Shown one piece after another: positions 6,823 to 14,257 of a stretch of 20,332 nt of DNA (position 1 is its first letter; the number at the start of each line of letters is the position of its first letter). The notes beneath the pieces are model-generated. The model was given only the letters and a program-made list of their open reading frames with translations. It was not told where the DNA came from and did not search any database. The translations under genes and the position numbers were made by a program. Source of the DNA: a virus; the IMG/VR virus record IMGVR_UViG_3300001748_000955, positions 1 through 20,332 of that record; one strand, given 5' to 3'.

Positions 6823-7051
6823 CCCAGTTTTTGAATTTATTTCGAAAAGCTCTCTCATCCTGTGGATGTTCAAAAAAGAACGTGTCCTCATAGACGTTTG
6901 TATACTGACGATGTACCCACTGAGAAGAGTGCATCTGGACCTTACAGAAGTCCTTTGCTTGACTTCGCAGATCGCTATGGATGCGAACCGGATGGTTATG
7001 TCCAGATCGCATCCAGCGCATTTTATGGTCGGAAATTTCTAACGGTGTCAT
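6812..7051 (-). CDS. Hypothetical protein (79 aa)
   Basis: A 79-aa product, MTPLEISDHKMRWMRSG at the start and FFEHPQDERAFRNKFKNWV near the end, rich in His, Arg and aromatic residues. Not recognised. The ATG at 7051 overlaps the upstream stop (ATGA), which makes it preferable to an earlier TTG. The last codons (GTT GAC ATT TGA) form the TTGACA box of the next early promoter, so the gene end and promoter are fused. Confidence 0.65.
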   Translation of the reverse strand: MTPLEISDHKMRWMRSGHNHPVRIHSDLRSQAKDFCKVQMHSSQWVHRQYTNVYEDTFFFEHPQDERAFRNKFKNWVDI

Positions 7052-7338
7052 GCAGTGATCCAATCATCTGTTGTTACCAAGGTTTCGGAACCATCGTATT
7101 CGTCAATGCGAAACTTAGTACCTTCGGGCACCCATTCAATTTCTACCTTACGAGCACCACCTGCGTAACCCAATTTTTCTTCATCACAGATACGATGAAC
7201 TTCGTCAATGTTGCCATCTAAGAATAGTTGGTTGAACCGAGCGTCTCGCGGGTCAACATCATTCCATGTTGACCATCCGGCACCAAAGCCACCACTGACC
7301 GCAACTGCTACCATTCCATCACGAACAATCTTTTCCAT
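7048..7338 (-). CDS. Conserved-looking hypothetical protein (96 aa)
   Basis: A 96-aa acidic product with a glycine-rich N-terminus (VSGGFGAGWSTWND, about 15-28), a central KLGYAGGARKVEIEWVPEGT (about 55-74) and a FRIDEYDGSE segment. The pattern looks like a small alpha/beta phage protein of the kind seen in many tailed phages, but I know no function. The start overlaps the upstream stop by one base (TAATG) and its own stop overlaps the next start (ATGA), so it belongs to a translationally coupled set. Confidence 0.68.
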   Translation of the reverse strand: MEKIVRDGMVAVAVSGGFGAGWSTWNDVDPRDARFNQLFLDGNIDEVHRICDEEKLGYAGGARKVEIEWVPEGTKFRIDEYDGSETLVTTDDWITA

Positions 7339-7505
7339 TATGCAGCTACCTTTCTCATGTCATAAAGTGCAATCACCGAAACGTCACCGTTAGCCAAAGC
7401 CCAGTTATAGGCATTTGAGTATGATTGATCTTTGGTCTCGCCGTGTAAGCTCATTTCGCGGCGCTCATCGTAACGGTCGAAGTATTGAAAGATGATCTTA
7501 AACAT
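7338..7505 (-). CDS. Small hypothetical protein (55 aa), first gene of early unit
   Basis: My own translation: ATG at 7505, 55 codons, TAA at 7340-7338, start MFKIIFQYFDRYDERREMS and end LYDMRKVAA. GAAAGGA sits about 10 nt upstream, at the end of the early promoter leader. The stop overlaps the next ATG (TAATG). The mix of strand and helix looks like a real small soluble protein; no family is recognised. Confidence 0.7.
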   Translation of the reverse strand: MFKIIFQYFDRYDERREMSLHGETKDQSYSNAYNWALANGDVSVIALYDMRKVAA

Positions 7506-7534
7506 GGTAGGTTCCTTTCGTATTACCTATTATG

Positions 7535-7563
7535 ATACTATACCGATTCGGATCAAATGTCAA
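7535..7563 (-). promoter_or_regulatory. Early promoter cassette A
   Basis: Minus strand TTGACA (7563-7558), 17-nt spacer, TAGTAT (7540-7535), then a leader with AATAGGTAATACGAAAGG. The -35 box and spacer start (TTGACATTTGATCCGAATC) are identical to cassette B. It begins 5 nt after the stop of the MazG-like gene and drives the small-gene run. Confidence 0.82.
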
Positions 7564-7568
7564 CTGTA

Positions 7569-7988
7569 TTATGAAAGAATACCAGAAAGTTCGCCGTGAT
7601 TTCCTTTGTGACTAGGAGGCTTCCAGCCTGACGGCTTCAACAAATCAGGCAAACCGAATTTGTTGGGTCGGCCGGGCTTTACTCCAGGTTCTTTAGCCAT
7701 GTTTGCTTCATATACCGCGTCCCAAGCAGCTTTGACATCCACACCCATAATATCAAGTGTACCGATGGCAAAGACGATGCTATCAATCAATCCATCTACG
7801 ACTTCTTCAGGATTGCTTTGAACGAGAGCTGCAGACATTGTTTCACCGAGTTCCTCATACTGCATCATAAGACGAAATGCAATAAACTTTCGCATCAAGT
7901 CTTTATCGTGCTTGTTATTTTCAAACCATTCACGCACACCAAACTTATTGTGCATCATGTATATATCGTGTGCCATATCAGCCGACAT
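7569..7988 (-). CDS. MazG/PRA-PH-like all-alpha NTP pyrophosphohydrolase
   Basis: A 139-aa protein with the all-alpha NTP-PPase pattern: FRLMMQYEELGETMSAAL (about 38-55, metal-binding EExxE-type helix) and EEVVDGLIDSIVFAIGTLD (about 61-79, second acidic helix), followed by DVKAAWDAVYEANMAK and a Gly/Pro-rich tail. The family hydrolyses (d)NTPs to monophosphates and pyrophosphate. In a hydroxymethylcytosine phage such an enzyme could help remove dCTP, but specificity cannot be read here. I chose the ATG at 7988 because GGAAGGA lies about 8-10 nt upstream; an earlier in-frame Met lies deep in the preceding gene. It overlaps that gene by 11 nt and ends just before early promoter A. Confidence 0.78.
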   Translation of the reverse strand: MSADMAHDIYMMHNKFGVREWFENNKHDKDLMRKFIAFRLMMQYEELGETMSAALVQSNPEEVVDGLIDSIVFAIGTLDIMGVDVKAAWDAVYEANMAKEPGVKPGRPNKFGLPDLLKPSGWKPPSHKGNHGELSGILS

Positions 7989-8169
7989 TTTGTAATCCTT
8001 CCATTTCATTTTCCAGAGCTGCGATCTCATCCTTGATAGAAAGTTTGAGCCGTTTGTGGTTTTTGATCATTTCTTCAGGAGCTTTTTCTGCTTCAAGAGT
8101 TTCAACAATATCATGCTGTCTCTTATGCTGATCTCTCAAGAATCTAATTTTCTTTTCTAGCTTTGTCAT
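7978..8169 (-). CDS. DUF465-like small coiled-coil protein (63 aa)
   Basis: A 63-aa, entirely helical charged protein: LEKKIRFLRDQHKRQHDIVE, then KRLKLSIKDEIAALENEME. This helix-turn-helix layout with a KxxKLxxKDEIxxL second helix resembles the DUF465 (YdcH-like) family of short coiled-coil proteins; role unknown. I chose the ATG at 8169 because AAGGAG precedes it by 7 nt and directly follows the gp43 stop. It overlaps the MazG-like gene by 11 nt. Confidence 0.72.
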   Translation of the reverse strand: MTKLEKKIRFLRDQHKRQHDIVETLEAEKAPEEMIKNHKRLKLSIKDEIAALENEMEGLQNVG

Positions 8170-8180
8170 GTAGTTTCTCC

Positions 8181-10718
8181 TTATGCAAAAAAGTCTTCGA
8201 CTGTGTTGAGCTTTTCTGAAGACCAACCCAGAGCTTCAAGTATGTTTTCAAGCGGCTTGAGAAACACTTTGTCAAACTGCTTGTCGTAGTCTATATATTT
8301 CTCAAGAGCAAACTCTTTTGGAAGAACACCAGGAAACGAGATCATATTTTCTTGAATTGGGTTCGGCAACTTGAGATACACAAACTTTACCTTGTCTCCC
8401 GACTGAATTTGCTCATACTTTTTATCAAGTGATTTTTTACTCAAGAACTGGTTGTACAAAATGCAGCCTCGAACGTGCATTGGACAACCCTTCTTGTAAC
8501 CACCACGAGGATCTTGATACTTCTTGATATTGTCAGTACCAGACGTCTTCGCGATCGCTTCTACGGGAAGACTACGAAACTCTTGGCGGAACTTTTCGAT
8601 GAACTCTTGAGACGCTTCTTCGCCTTCGTTCATGATGACTTCAAATGCTTGTTTGAGCTTATCTCGACAAACTTCTGGAGTAGAAGAACGAACAGACTCA
8701 AGTCCGGTCACGGAAACTTTTGGCTTTTCATAGTGAACGCCTTCGGAGTTTAGCGTATTCATGATATAACGCTTTTTGGCAACGAACACCGATTTGTTTG
8801 TAATCTTTTCGCGTTTCATCACCATGGCATTACGATACGCACCCATCTTCTTTGCGAGCTCTTCGTAGCCTTTTTCTAGTACGCTTTCAATCTTTGTCGA
8901 GCAGACCTTGTCAAGAAACTCTTCGCCCTGCTCTCGCGTAATATCTACAGTACCAAAAACACTCTTGACAAGAGGACCAAAGTCGACATAAATCGAGTCA
9001 GTGTCGATGTAAATAATATAGTCTTGATCTTCAGTCTTCAGAACCTTGTTCAAATATCCATTGACAGATTTTTGAGCATATCGGATTGAAAGCTGACCAG
9101 ACGTCGTAATCGCTTCGGCCATTTCACCAATATAATAGAGGAAGTAAATGTTTGCAGTAGCTCCATACAAAGAGTTCATCGCAATTTTGATAGCCATCTG
9201 AGAGTTATGAAGCTGGTTTGCTTCACGCTTAAGTTCTGCTTTTTTACGAGGATCTGACTCGTTCTCAAGAAGCTGTTCTACGCGAAGCATTTCTTGCTTG
9301 ATTTTCTTACGGTTACCATAGTACTCGTCAATGATCTCTGGAATGATACCAAGCTTTTCGTTCGTGAAGTGAACTCCGTTTGCGCATACAGAATGATCTT
9401 TGTTGGCGTTTTGAAACTGATCGTTCAAGACCATTTCTTGAGTAACATAGGTTCGTTCGTCTTCGATGTAAGTCTCTGGTGACATGTTATACTGTAACAT
9501 GAGGTGAGGATACAGAGAGTTCAAATCGAAAGATACTACCCAAGGATGCATACCAACTTTTGGATCTTTGACATATCCACCGACGAGTTCATTGCCTCTT
9601 TCTCCTGGGCTTCCCTTGAGAAACGGAACTATCTTTTTATCCATCAGCTTACGATAGATCGTAGACTCCCAGATACCAACTGTGCCAAATGCATCGTTGA
9701 AGTTCACACCGCCACCATAAGCAACAGTCATGACCAACGCAAGTAGGCCAGTTTCATCTTCCATACGTTCAACGAGCCGAGTATCCTGAAGGTTGTAGTC
9801 AAGATAAAGTTGTGGATTTTTTTCATAGAGTTCAGTCAGCCCGCCATACTCGGAATAGTCAAGTTTCTTTTCACCGAGGACGACATGCGCGATATGATCA
9901 AGTTTGTAGGACTCTTGAGGTCCATACTTGTAACCAAACTTCTTAAATGCATCCATGTAGTCAATCACAGACACGCCAGAGATGGCATAAGTAGATTGAG
10001 CCTTACCAAAGATCTCGTTTGTGATCTTACGAACATTTCCCCACGGTGAGAACTTCTTGATGTAAGCTTCACCAAAAATGTTTTGAATACGAGTAATGAT
10101 GTATTGAATATCGAAGTATTGGACGTTCCATCCAGTAACGATGTCAGGATAATCATTCATCCAGATCTGAACAAATCGACGAAGAAGTTCGGCTTCGGAG
10201 TCGAATTTCATGAACGTAATATTTTCTGGATCAATACCGGTGATCGTCTTATACTTGTCATAGTCTTTACGACCAAGAAGATGATATGTGTCTGATTTCG
10301 AAGACTTATATGCAATAGATGTAATTTCTTTGTCTGCTTGTTCAATATCAGCGTAGCCATCACTAATATCGACTTCGATGTCAAAAGATACGATGTTGAT
10401 AAGACTTGGATCGAAAGTGATGTGACCTGGATAATTTTCTTGAATATACTGTGTCACATAGTTTGTGGTTCCGCACACAGAAAAGTTACCAACATCCTTG
10501 TACTGATCCACAAATGCTTTAGCTTCTGACATAGAGTCAAAACTTACTGGAGCCACTGGATTTTCATCAATCAAAGTTTTGTATTCTGTTTGTTCTCGAG
10601 TAGGAACAAAAAGTGTCGGGGCAAAGTTTACGCTTTCTGAGTATCGCTTACCGTTGCGATAGCCTCTACAAAGCAAACTATTACCGCGACGCTCTACAGA
10701 CGTGTAGAAGTCTTTCAT
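8181..10718 (-). CDS. 43: DNA polymerase, family B (T4 gp43 type)
   Basis: An 845-aa replicative polymerase with both activities. The 3'-5' exonuclease has FDIEVD (112-117), GWNVQYFD (196-203) and YNLQDTRLVERM (308-319). The polymerase palm has DLNSLYPHLM (398-407), KIAMNSLYG (511-519) and IDTDSIYVDF (571-580). The C-terminus ends VEDFFA, fitting a sliding-clamp-binding peptide. It is complete and somewhat shorter than I recall for T4 gp43 (about 898 aa). It would copy the genome with gp44/62 and gp45, which are not in this window, and would incorporate hydroxymethyl-dCTP. The start has AAAGGA about 7 nt upstream, and an early promoter lies about 30-57 nt upstream. The DUF465-like and MazG-like genes follow immediately. 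Confidence 0.97.
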   Translation of the reverse strand: MKDFYTSVERRGNSLLCRGYRNGKRYSESVNFAPTLFVPTREQTEYKTLIDENPVAPVSFDSMSEAKAFVDQYKDVGNFSVCGTTNYVTQYIQENYPGHITFDPSLINIVSFDIEVDISDGYADIEQADKEITSIAYKSSKSDTYHLLGRKDYDKYKTITGIDPENITFMKFDSEAELLRRFVQIWMNDYPDIVTGWNVQYFDIQYIITRIQNIFGEAYIKKFSPWGNVRKITNEIFGKAQSTYAISGVSVIDYMDAFKKFGYKYGPQESYKLDHIAHVVLGEKKLDYSEYGGLTELYEKNPQLYLDYNLQDTRLVERMEDETGLLALVMTVAYGGGVNFNDAFGTVGIWESTIYRKLMDKKIVPFLKGSPGERGNELVGGYVKDPKVGMHPWVVSFDLNSLYPHLMLQYNMSPETYIEDERTYVTQEMVLNDQFQNANKDHSVCANGVHFTNEKLGIIPEIIDEYYGNRKKIKQEMLRVEQLLENESDPRKKAELKREANQLHNSQMAIKIAMNSLYGATANIYFLYYIGEMAEAITTSGQLSIRYAQKSVNGYLNKVLKTEDQDYIIYIDTDSIYVDFGPLVKSVFGTVDITREQGEEFLDKVCSTKIESVLEKGYEELAKKMGAYRNAMVMKREKITNKSVFVAKKRYIMNTLNSEGVHYEKPKVSVTGLESVRSSTPEVCRDKLKQAFEVIMNEGEEASQEFIEKFRQEFRSLPVEAIAKTSGTDNIKKYQDPRGGYKKGCPMHVRGCILYNQFLSKKSLDKKYEQIQSGDKVKFVYLKLPNPIQENMISFPGVLPKEFALEKYIDYDKQFDKVFLKPLENILEALGWSSEKLNTVEDFFA

Positions 10719-10746
10719 AATGATCCTTTCATGTTGTGATAATAAT

Positions 10747-10775
10747 ACTGTATACTACAGATCAGAATTTGTCAA
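10747..10775 (-). promoter_or_regulatory. Early promoter of gene 43
   Basis: Minus strand TTGACA (10775-10770), 17-nt spacer, TACAGT (10752-10747), in the gap between gp46 and gp43. The -35 box is perfect, the -10 matches 4 of 6 consensus bases, and the exact -10 register is uncertain. Confidence 0.65.
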
Positions 10776-10777
10776 CC

Positions 10778-12490
10778 TCAAAATGCAATCTGGCTGAAGT
10801 TTTTGACTTTTTCAAATCGAATGTGTGAGTCAAACTTTTCTCCAAATTGTTCACCTCGATGGCTGATAACGAAAATGTTATCGTTGTTGTTGAGACCGTG
10901 GAGTGTGTCGATTAGGTTCTCGATACCGATACTGTCGAGTGCACCGTCAAGTGTTTCGTCGAGTAACAAAAGGTTGGTCGATGTTGAGTTTCTCAGCTTT
11001 GCGACTGACCTCCACGCAAGCATGATTGAAAGTGTAATGCGTAACTTCTCGCCTTCCGAGAATGAAGCATACGAGAACGTGTCACGAAAACGAGATTTGA
11101 TTACTTCGTTGAAACTCTCGTCAAGATGGAAGTCAACAAAAAGATCAAATGCTGCAAGATACTTATTGATCAGCTTATTCATTACCGGCACATATTGCCG
11201 AATGATTCGAGTCTTGATACCACCATCTTTTAGCATTGTAGAGACAACACTCATAGTATCTCGATGATCGAGAAGTTTCTTGTGATCATCTTGCATGGTC
11301 TTGAGTTCTTTTTCAAATGCTTTTAACTTTTTTGTATCAACTTCTTCGACTTCTTTTTCAGCTGCATCGAGTTCATCCTTCGCAGAAACAAGAGCGTTCT
11401 TTGACATCTTGATCTGCGCTCGATGCTCACCGATAGTCAAGTTTTTCTGCTGTATCTGATCTTCGACCGAAGAGATCTCTTCAACGCGTGTTTCGATCTC
11501 TTTGATTTTTTCGATGATCTTTTTCATACCATCTTCAAGTTCAACCTTCTTAGTATTTTTCTCTTCTACAATTGTTTCTTTGAAGTCATGCGCGATGCCT
11601 TGTTTACATGTTGGGCAATTGTCATTGTCATGATAGAACTTGAGTTCCTTGTTATAGTTACGAAGATTTGTATCAAGTTCACTCTTTAAGCTTTTTGCTT
11701 TTTCAAGTTTGCTTTTAGCAGACGCTTTATCCGATATGGTTTCGATCAGAGCTTGTATCTCTTCTTGAATTGTTTCGATTTGTTCTTTTTCACTTTCGAT
11801 CTTTTGAATATGCTCCTGCATGCGATCGCGAATTTTATTGGCTTCAGTTTCTCGGATCTTACGAATAGACTCGTTGTGTTCTTTTGCTGAGTCGATTTTT
11901 GATTCCAGAATGTCCATCTTGTAGCTGTTGTCTGTAATATCGTCTTTGTTTTGAGACATACGCTCTTTCAGAAGAATGTTCATGGTACTAAAGACTTGAA
12001 TGTCAAGTAGGTCTTCAATAATTTGACGACGTGCACCAGCAGATAGTTCCATAAAAGGAACATATGTGGCACTACCAAGTACCACAATCTGATTGAATGA
12101 TTTCTGATTGATACCAAGTATGTCTTGTTCAAGATAAGTCTGGTAGTCTCGCTTTGCAGACTCTTGATCTACGAGTTGACCGTCACGGTAGATTTCAAAT
12201 ATTCCAGGGCGAATACCTCTGCGCACGCAATAATCACTTTGACCAACAGCGAACTCGATCTCGACTAATAGATCTTTTTGATTGATTGAGTTCAACAGCT
12301 GTGGCTTATTGATTTTGCGGTGCGCTTTACCAAATAATGAAAATACTATAGCATCTAATAAGCTTGATTTCCCACTACCGTTTGAACCGCTGATTAGTGT
12401 AGTGGTATGTCTATCTAAATCAATTTCGGTGAAAACGTTTCCGGTGGCTAAAAAGTTTTTATACCGCACCTTTTTAAAATTGATTCTCAT
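10778..12490 (-). CDS. 46: Recombination endonuclease subunit, SMC/Rad50-like ATPase (gp46)
   Basis: A 570-aa Rad50/SbcC-type ATPase: Walker A GSNGSGKS (35-42), a long charged coiled coil (about 175-425) interrupted by the zinc hook CPTC (292-295), the ABC signature FSEGE (477-481) and Walker B LLLLDE (507-512). The length is close to T4 gp46 (560 aa as I recall). With gp47 it forms the Mre11-Rad50-like complex that resects double-strand ends for recombination-dependent replication and helps degrade host DNA. Its ATG overlaps the gp47 stop (ATGA). The stop is 2 nt before the TTGACA box of the gp43 promoter, leaving almost no intergenic space. Confidence 0.96.
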   Translation of the reverse strand: MRINFKKVRYKNFLATGNVFTEIDLDRHTTTLISGSNGSGKSSLLDAIVFSLFGKAHRKINKPQLLNSINQKDLLVEIEFAVGQSDYCVRRGIRPGIFEIYRDGQLVDQESAKRDYQTYLEQDILGINQKSFNQIVVLGSATYVPFMELSAGARRQIIEDLLDIQVFSTMNILLKERMSQNKDDITDNSYKMDILESKIDSAKEHNESIRKIRETEANKIRDRMQEHIQKIESEKEQIETIQEEIQALIETISDKASAKSKLEKAKSLKSELDTNLRNYNKELKFYHDNDNCPTCKQGIAHDFKETIVEEKNTKKVELEDGMKKIIEKIKEIETRVEEISSVEDQIQQKNLTIGEHRAQIKMSKNALVSAKDELDAAEKEVEEVDTKKLKAFEKELKTMQDDHKKLLDHRDTMSVVSTMLKDGGIKTRIIRQYVPVMNKLINKYLAAFDLFVDFHLDESFNEVIKSRFRDTFSYASFSEGEKLRITLSIMLAWRSVAKLRNSTSTNLLLLDETLDGALDSIGIENLIDTLHGLNNNDNIFVISHRGEQFGEKFDSHIRFEKVKNFSQIAF

Positions 12491-13551
12491 TCAATACTCA
12501 TTGCCTCTATATAAAGTTCATCAACTAACTTTTTGATTTGATCTCTGTTGATTTTTGTTTCAATTGTTTCAATATAGTTATGAAGTATATCTTTTGTATC
12601 TTGAGTTTCATCAAGAATTTCATCAACACCAGCAGACTCCAAATTGAGTGAGTCGTCAATTGCTTTGACGTCAGCTGCACCAGAGTCCGATAGCTTATTG
12701 AGAAATAGATCATAGATGTACGCGTTTGTTCGATTTTTGACAATGACTTTGATATAAGTATCTCTGAACATGGATGTATCAAGTGAAGCAATATCTTCAA
12801 TCGTCATATCAACATCGTCGTAATCAAGCTTGTAGAAGACTCGATGGGGGTTTTCGATCCATTCTATATTACGAGACTCTGTATCAAAAACATGAAAACC
12901 GCGTTTGCCATCATAGTCAGTCCAGGTCATTTCATATTGAGCGCCGAGATACTTGATATTGCCATATTCTGAAGGATGGTGAAAGTGCCCAGAATATACG
13001 GCTTCAAAGCTTGATAGGAAATTCTTATCTAAGCCATGGTCACAAATAGTACCTCGCATCATCTCGAAACCCTGAATCTCAAGGTGTCCCATCAAGATTG
13101 GAGCCTTTGTTTCTGATATCGCTTGAAAACAAGCATCCGAATTACTTTTAGTAATCCATGGCACCATTATAATCTGAGTTGATCCAAATGTCAACTCTTT
13201 TGGTTCGTGTTCATAGAAATGAAAGTTACTATACTCTTTCAGAAGTAAAGACATCGAGTTCACTTCATTGGTATTTGTATAGTAAACACTATGATTACCA
13301 ACTATTGCATGATACTCGATATTTCGCTTTGACATTTCATCGAAGAAAAACTCTTTTGCTTTCTTGAGAGTTACATAATTGATGTACTTTCTTCGATCAA
13401 ATGTATCTCCAAGATCAAGGACTACTCGAATATTGTGCTCATCTAGGTACGGAAAGAAAATATTTTCAAAAAACCTTTGTTGATGATCTAGAAATACACG
13501 AGAGTCTCCCCTGCATCCGAGATGACTGTCATTAACTATCGCTAGCTTCAA
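12487..13551 (-). CDS. 47: Recombination endonuclease subunit, Mre11-like phosphoesterase (gp47)
   Basis: A 354-aa calcineurin-like metallophosphoesterase: NDSHLG with D8 and H10, DLGDTFDRR (46-54), VGNHSVY (84-90), a later GHLEIQ and the metal-binding GHFHHP (about 205). These are the dimetal ligands of Mre11/SbcD nucleases. It is the partner of gp46 in end resection. The start is TTG (13551-13549), overlapping the gp55 stop as TTGA, with GAAGGA about 10-15 nt upstream; the family start MKLAIVNDSH begins exactly there and no ATG is near. The weak start codon with coupling probably keeps gp47 tied to gp55 translation. The C-terminal 130 residues are less conserved. Confidence 0.95.
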   Translation of the reverse strand: MKLAIVNDSHLGCRGDSRVFLDHQQRFFENIFFPYLDEHNIRVVLDLGDTFDRRKYINYVTLKKAKEFFFDEMSKRNIEYHAIVGNHSVYYTNTNEVNSMSLLLKEYSNFHFYEHEPKELTFGSTQIIMVPWITKSNSDACFQAISETKAPILMGHLEIQGFEMMRGTICDHGLDKNFLSSFEAVYSGHFHHPSEYGNIKYLGAQYEMTWTDYDGKRGFHVFDTESRNIEWIENPHRVFYKLDYDDVDMTIEDIASLDTSMFRDTYIKVIVKNRTNAYIYDLFLNKLSDSGAADVKAIDDSLNLESAGVDEILDETQDTKDILHNYIETIETKINRDQIKKLVDELYIEAMSIE

Positions 13552-14057
13552 GTATCACTTTCCTTCTTTTTTGCTGGTAAATTTTTGTCTTCAAAATCTT
13601 CAATGAATTGATTGATATAATCTGCGCTCGTATTCAAATTCAATTGTATCTCGTTTGAATCATATGTACCACCAGTAGCGATCATACTCTGTGAAGACTT
13701 GAAGCGAATATACATCTGCTTCTTTTCCTTTGCAATCCTTCGAAGAAAAGCATACCAAATGATCTGCGTAAAGTAAGCAAATGGGTTCTGTGATTTTTCT
13801 GGATCGAAATTATGCATGTATTGTAGACAGTTTTCGATACCATCCGATATCATATCTTCTTTGTATGAATAGCCTGAAAAGTTTGGTTTTGTTGCAAGTC
13901 TTGTTGCTATTTGATAAATGCACTTACCTATATAATCTGGAACTCTTGGCTTTTCATCTCCACAGTCTTCAGCTTCTGCGCAAGCCTTTTTGTATTGAAT
14001 CATCGCTTCCAATAAATCTTTGTTGTTGACGTAATTTCTTTTTGCTCTTTTTGCCAT
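13548..14057 (-). CDS. 55: Late-transcription sigma factor (gp55)
   Basis: A 169-aa minimal sigma factor resembling T4 gp55: N-terminal NYVNNKDLLEAMIQYK, KPNFSGYSYKEDMISDGIENC (region 2-like core-binding helices), HNFDPEKSQNPFAYFTQ and FLRRIAKEKKQMY, the segment expected to contact the promoter -10. It lacks sigma region 4, as expected. It directs host RNA polymerase to TATAAATA boxes, together with the sliding clamp and gp33. Such boxes are present in this window before the late-type genes, so the regulator and its sites are seen together. The C-terminus (FIEDFEDK, then a lysine-rich tail) differs from the T4 clamp-binding end. It is the first gene of the 55-47-46 unit. Confidence 0.95.
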   Translation of the reverse strand: MAKRAKRNYVNNKDLLEAMIQYKKACAEAEDCGDEKPRVPDYIGKCIYQIATRLATKPNFSGYSYKEDMISDGIENCLQYMHNFDPEKSQNPFAYFTQIIWYAFLRRIAKEKKQMYIRFKSSQSMIATGGTYDSNEIQLNLNTSADYINQFIEDFEDKNLPAKKKESDT

Positions 14058-14087
14058 GCAATAATCCTTTTATACTAATATAGATTT

Positions 14088-14116
14088 ATAGTATCATATG
14101 TTTTTGTGTTTGTCAA
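14088..14116 (-). promoter_or_regulatory. Early promoter of the 55-47-46 unit
   Basis: Minus strand TTGACA (14116-14111), 17-nt spacer, TACTAT (14093-14088), about 30 nt before gp55. Its -35 region forms an inverted repeat (TTTGTCAAC ... GTTGACAAA) with the -35 of the divergent promoter at 14150. Confidence 0.83.
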
Positions 14117-14149
14117 CAAACTTTTTTTGTTCCAGATCAAACTTTTTAG

Positions 14150-14177
14150 TTGACAAATTCTGGTAATGTGGTATAAT
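14150..14177 (+). promoter_or_regulatory. Orphan extended -10 promoter pointing into the 3' end of uvsW
   Basis: Plus strand TTGACA (14150-14155), 16-nt spacer, TATAAT (14172-14177) preceded by TGG (an extended -10). The predicted start is near 14184. No plus-strand ORF lies downstream until 17552; the transcript would run antisense to uvsW. The 14058-14257 gap holds only this, the divergent gp55 promoter and a hairpin. Confidence 0.75.
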
Positions 14178-14238
14178 AGATTTATCTCAAACAAACTATT
14201 AAAGTGATTCTGATTCAGTAAAACAAGGGTTCGTAAGA

Positions 14239-14254
14239 CTTGAGCAAGCTCAAG
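14239..14254. other. Hairpin just after the uvsW stop codon
   Basis: CTTGAG-CAAG-CTCAAG, a perfect 6-bp stem with a 4-nt loop, starting 3 nt after the uvsW TGA on the minus strand. No run of T follows on either strand, so it is not a standard intrinsic terminator. It may protect the uvsW mRNA 3' end or lie within the orphan plus-strand transcript. Confidence 0.5.
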
Positions 14255-14257
14255 GAA

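Noticed and set aside
10719-10760. T4-like gp43 translational operator hairpin over the polymerase ribosome site
   Set aside because: I looked for a stem-loop in the short leader before the ATG at 10718 and found no convincing pairing.
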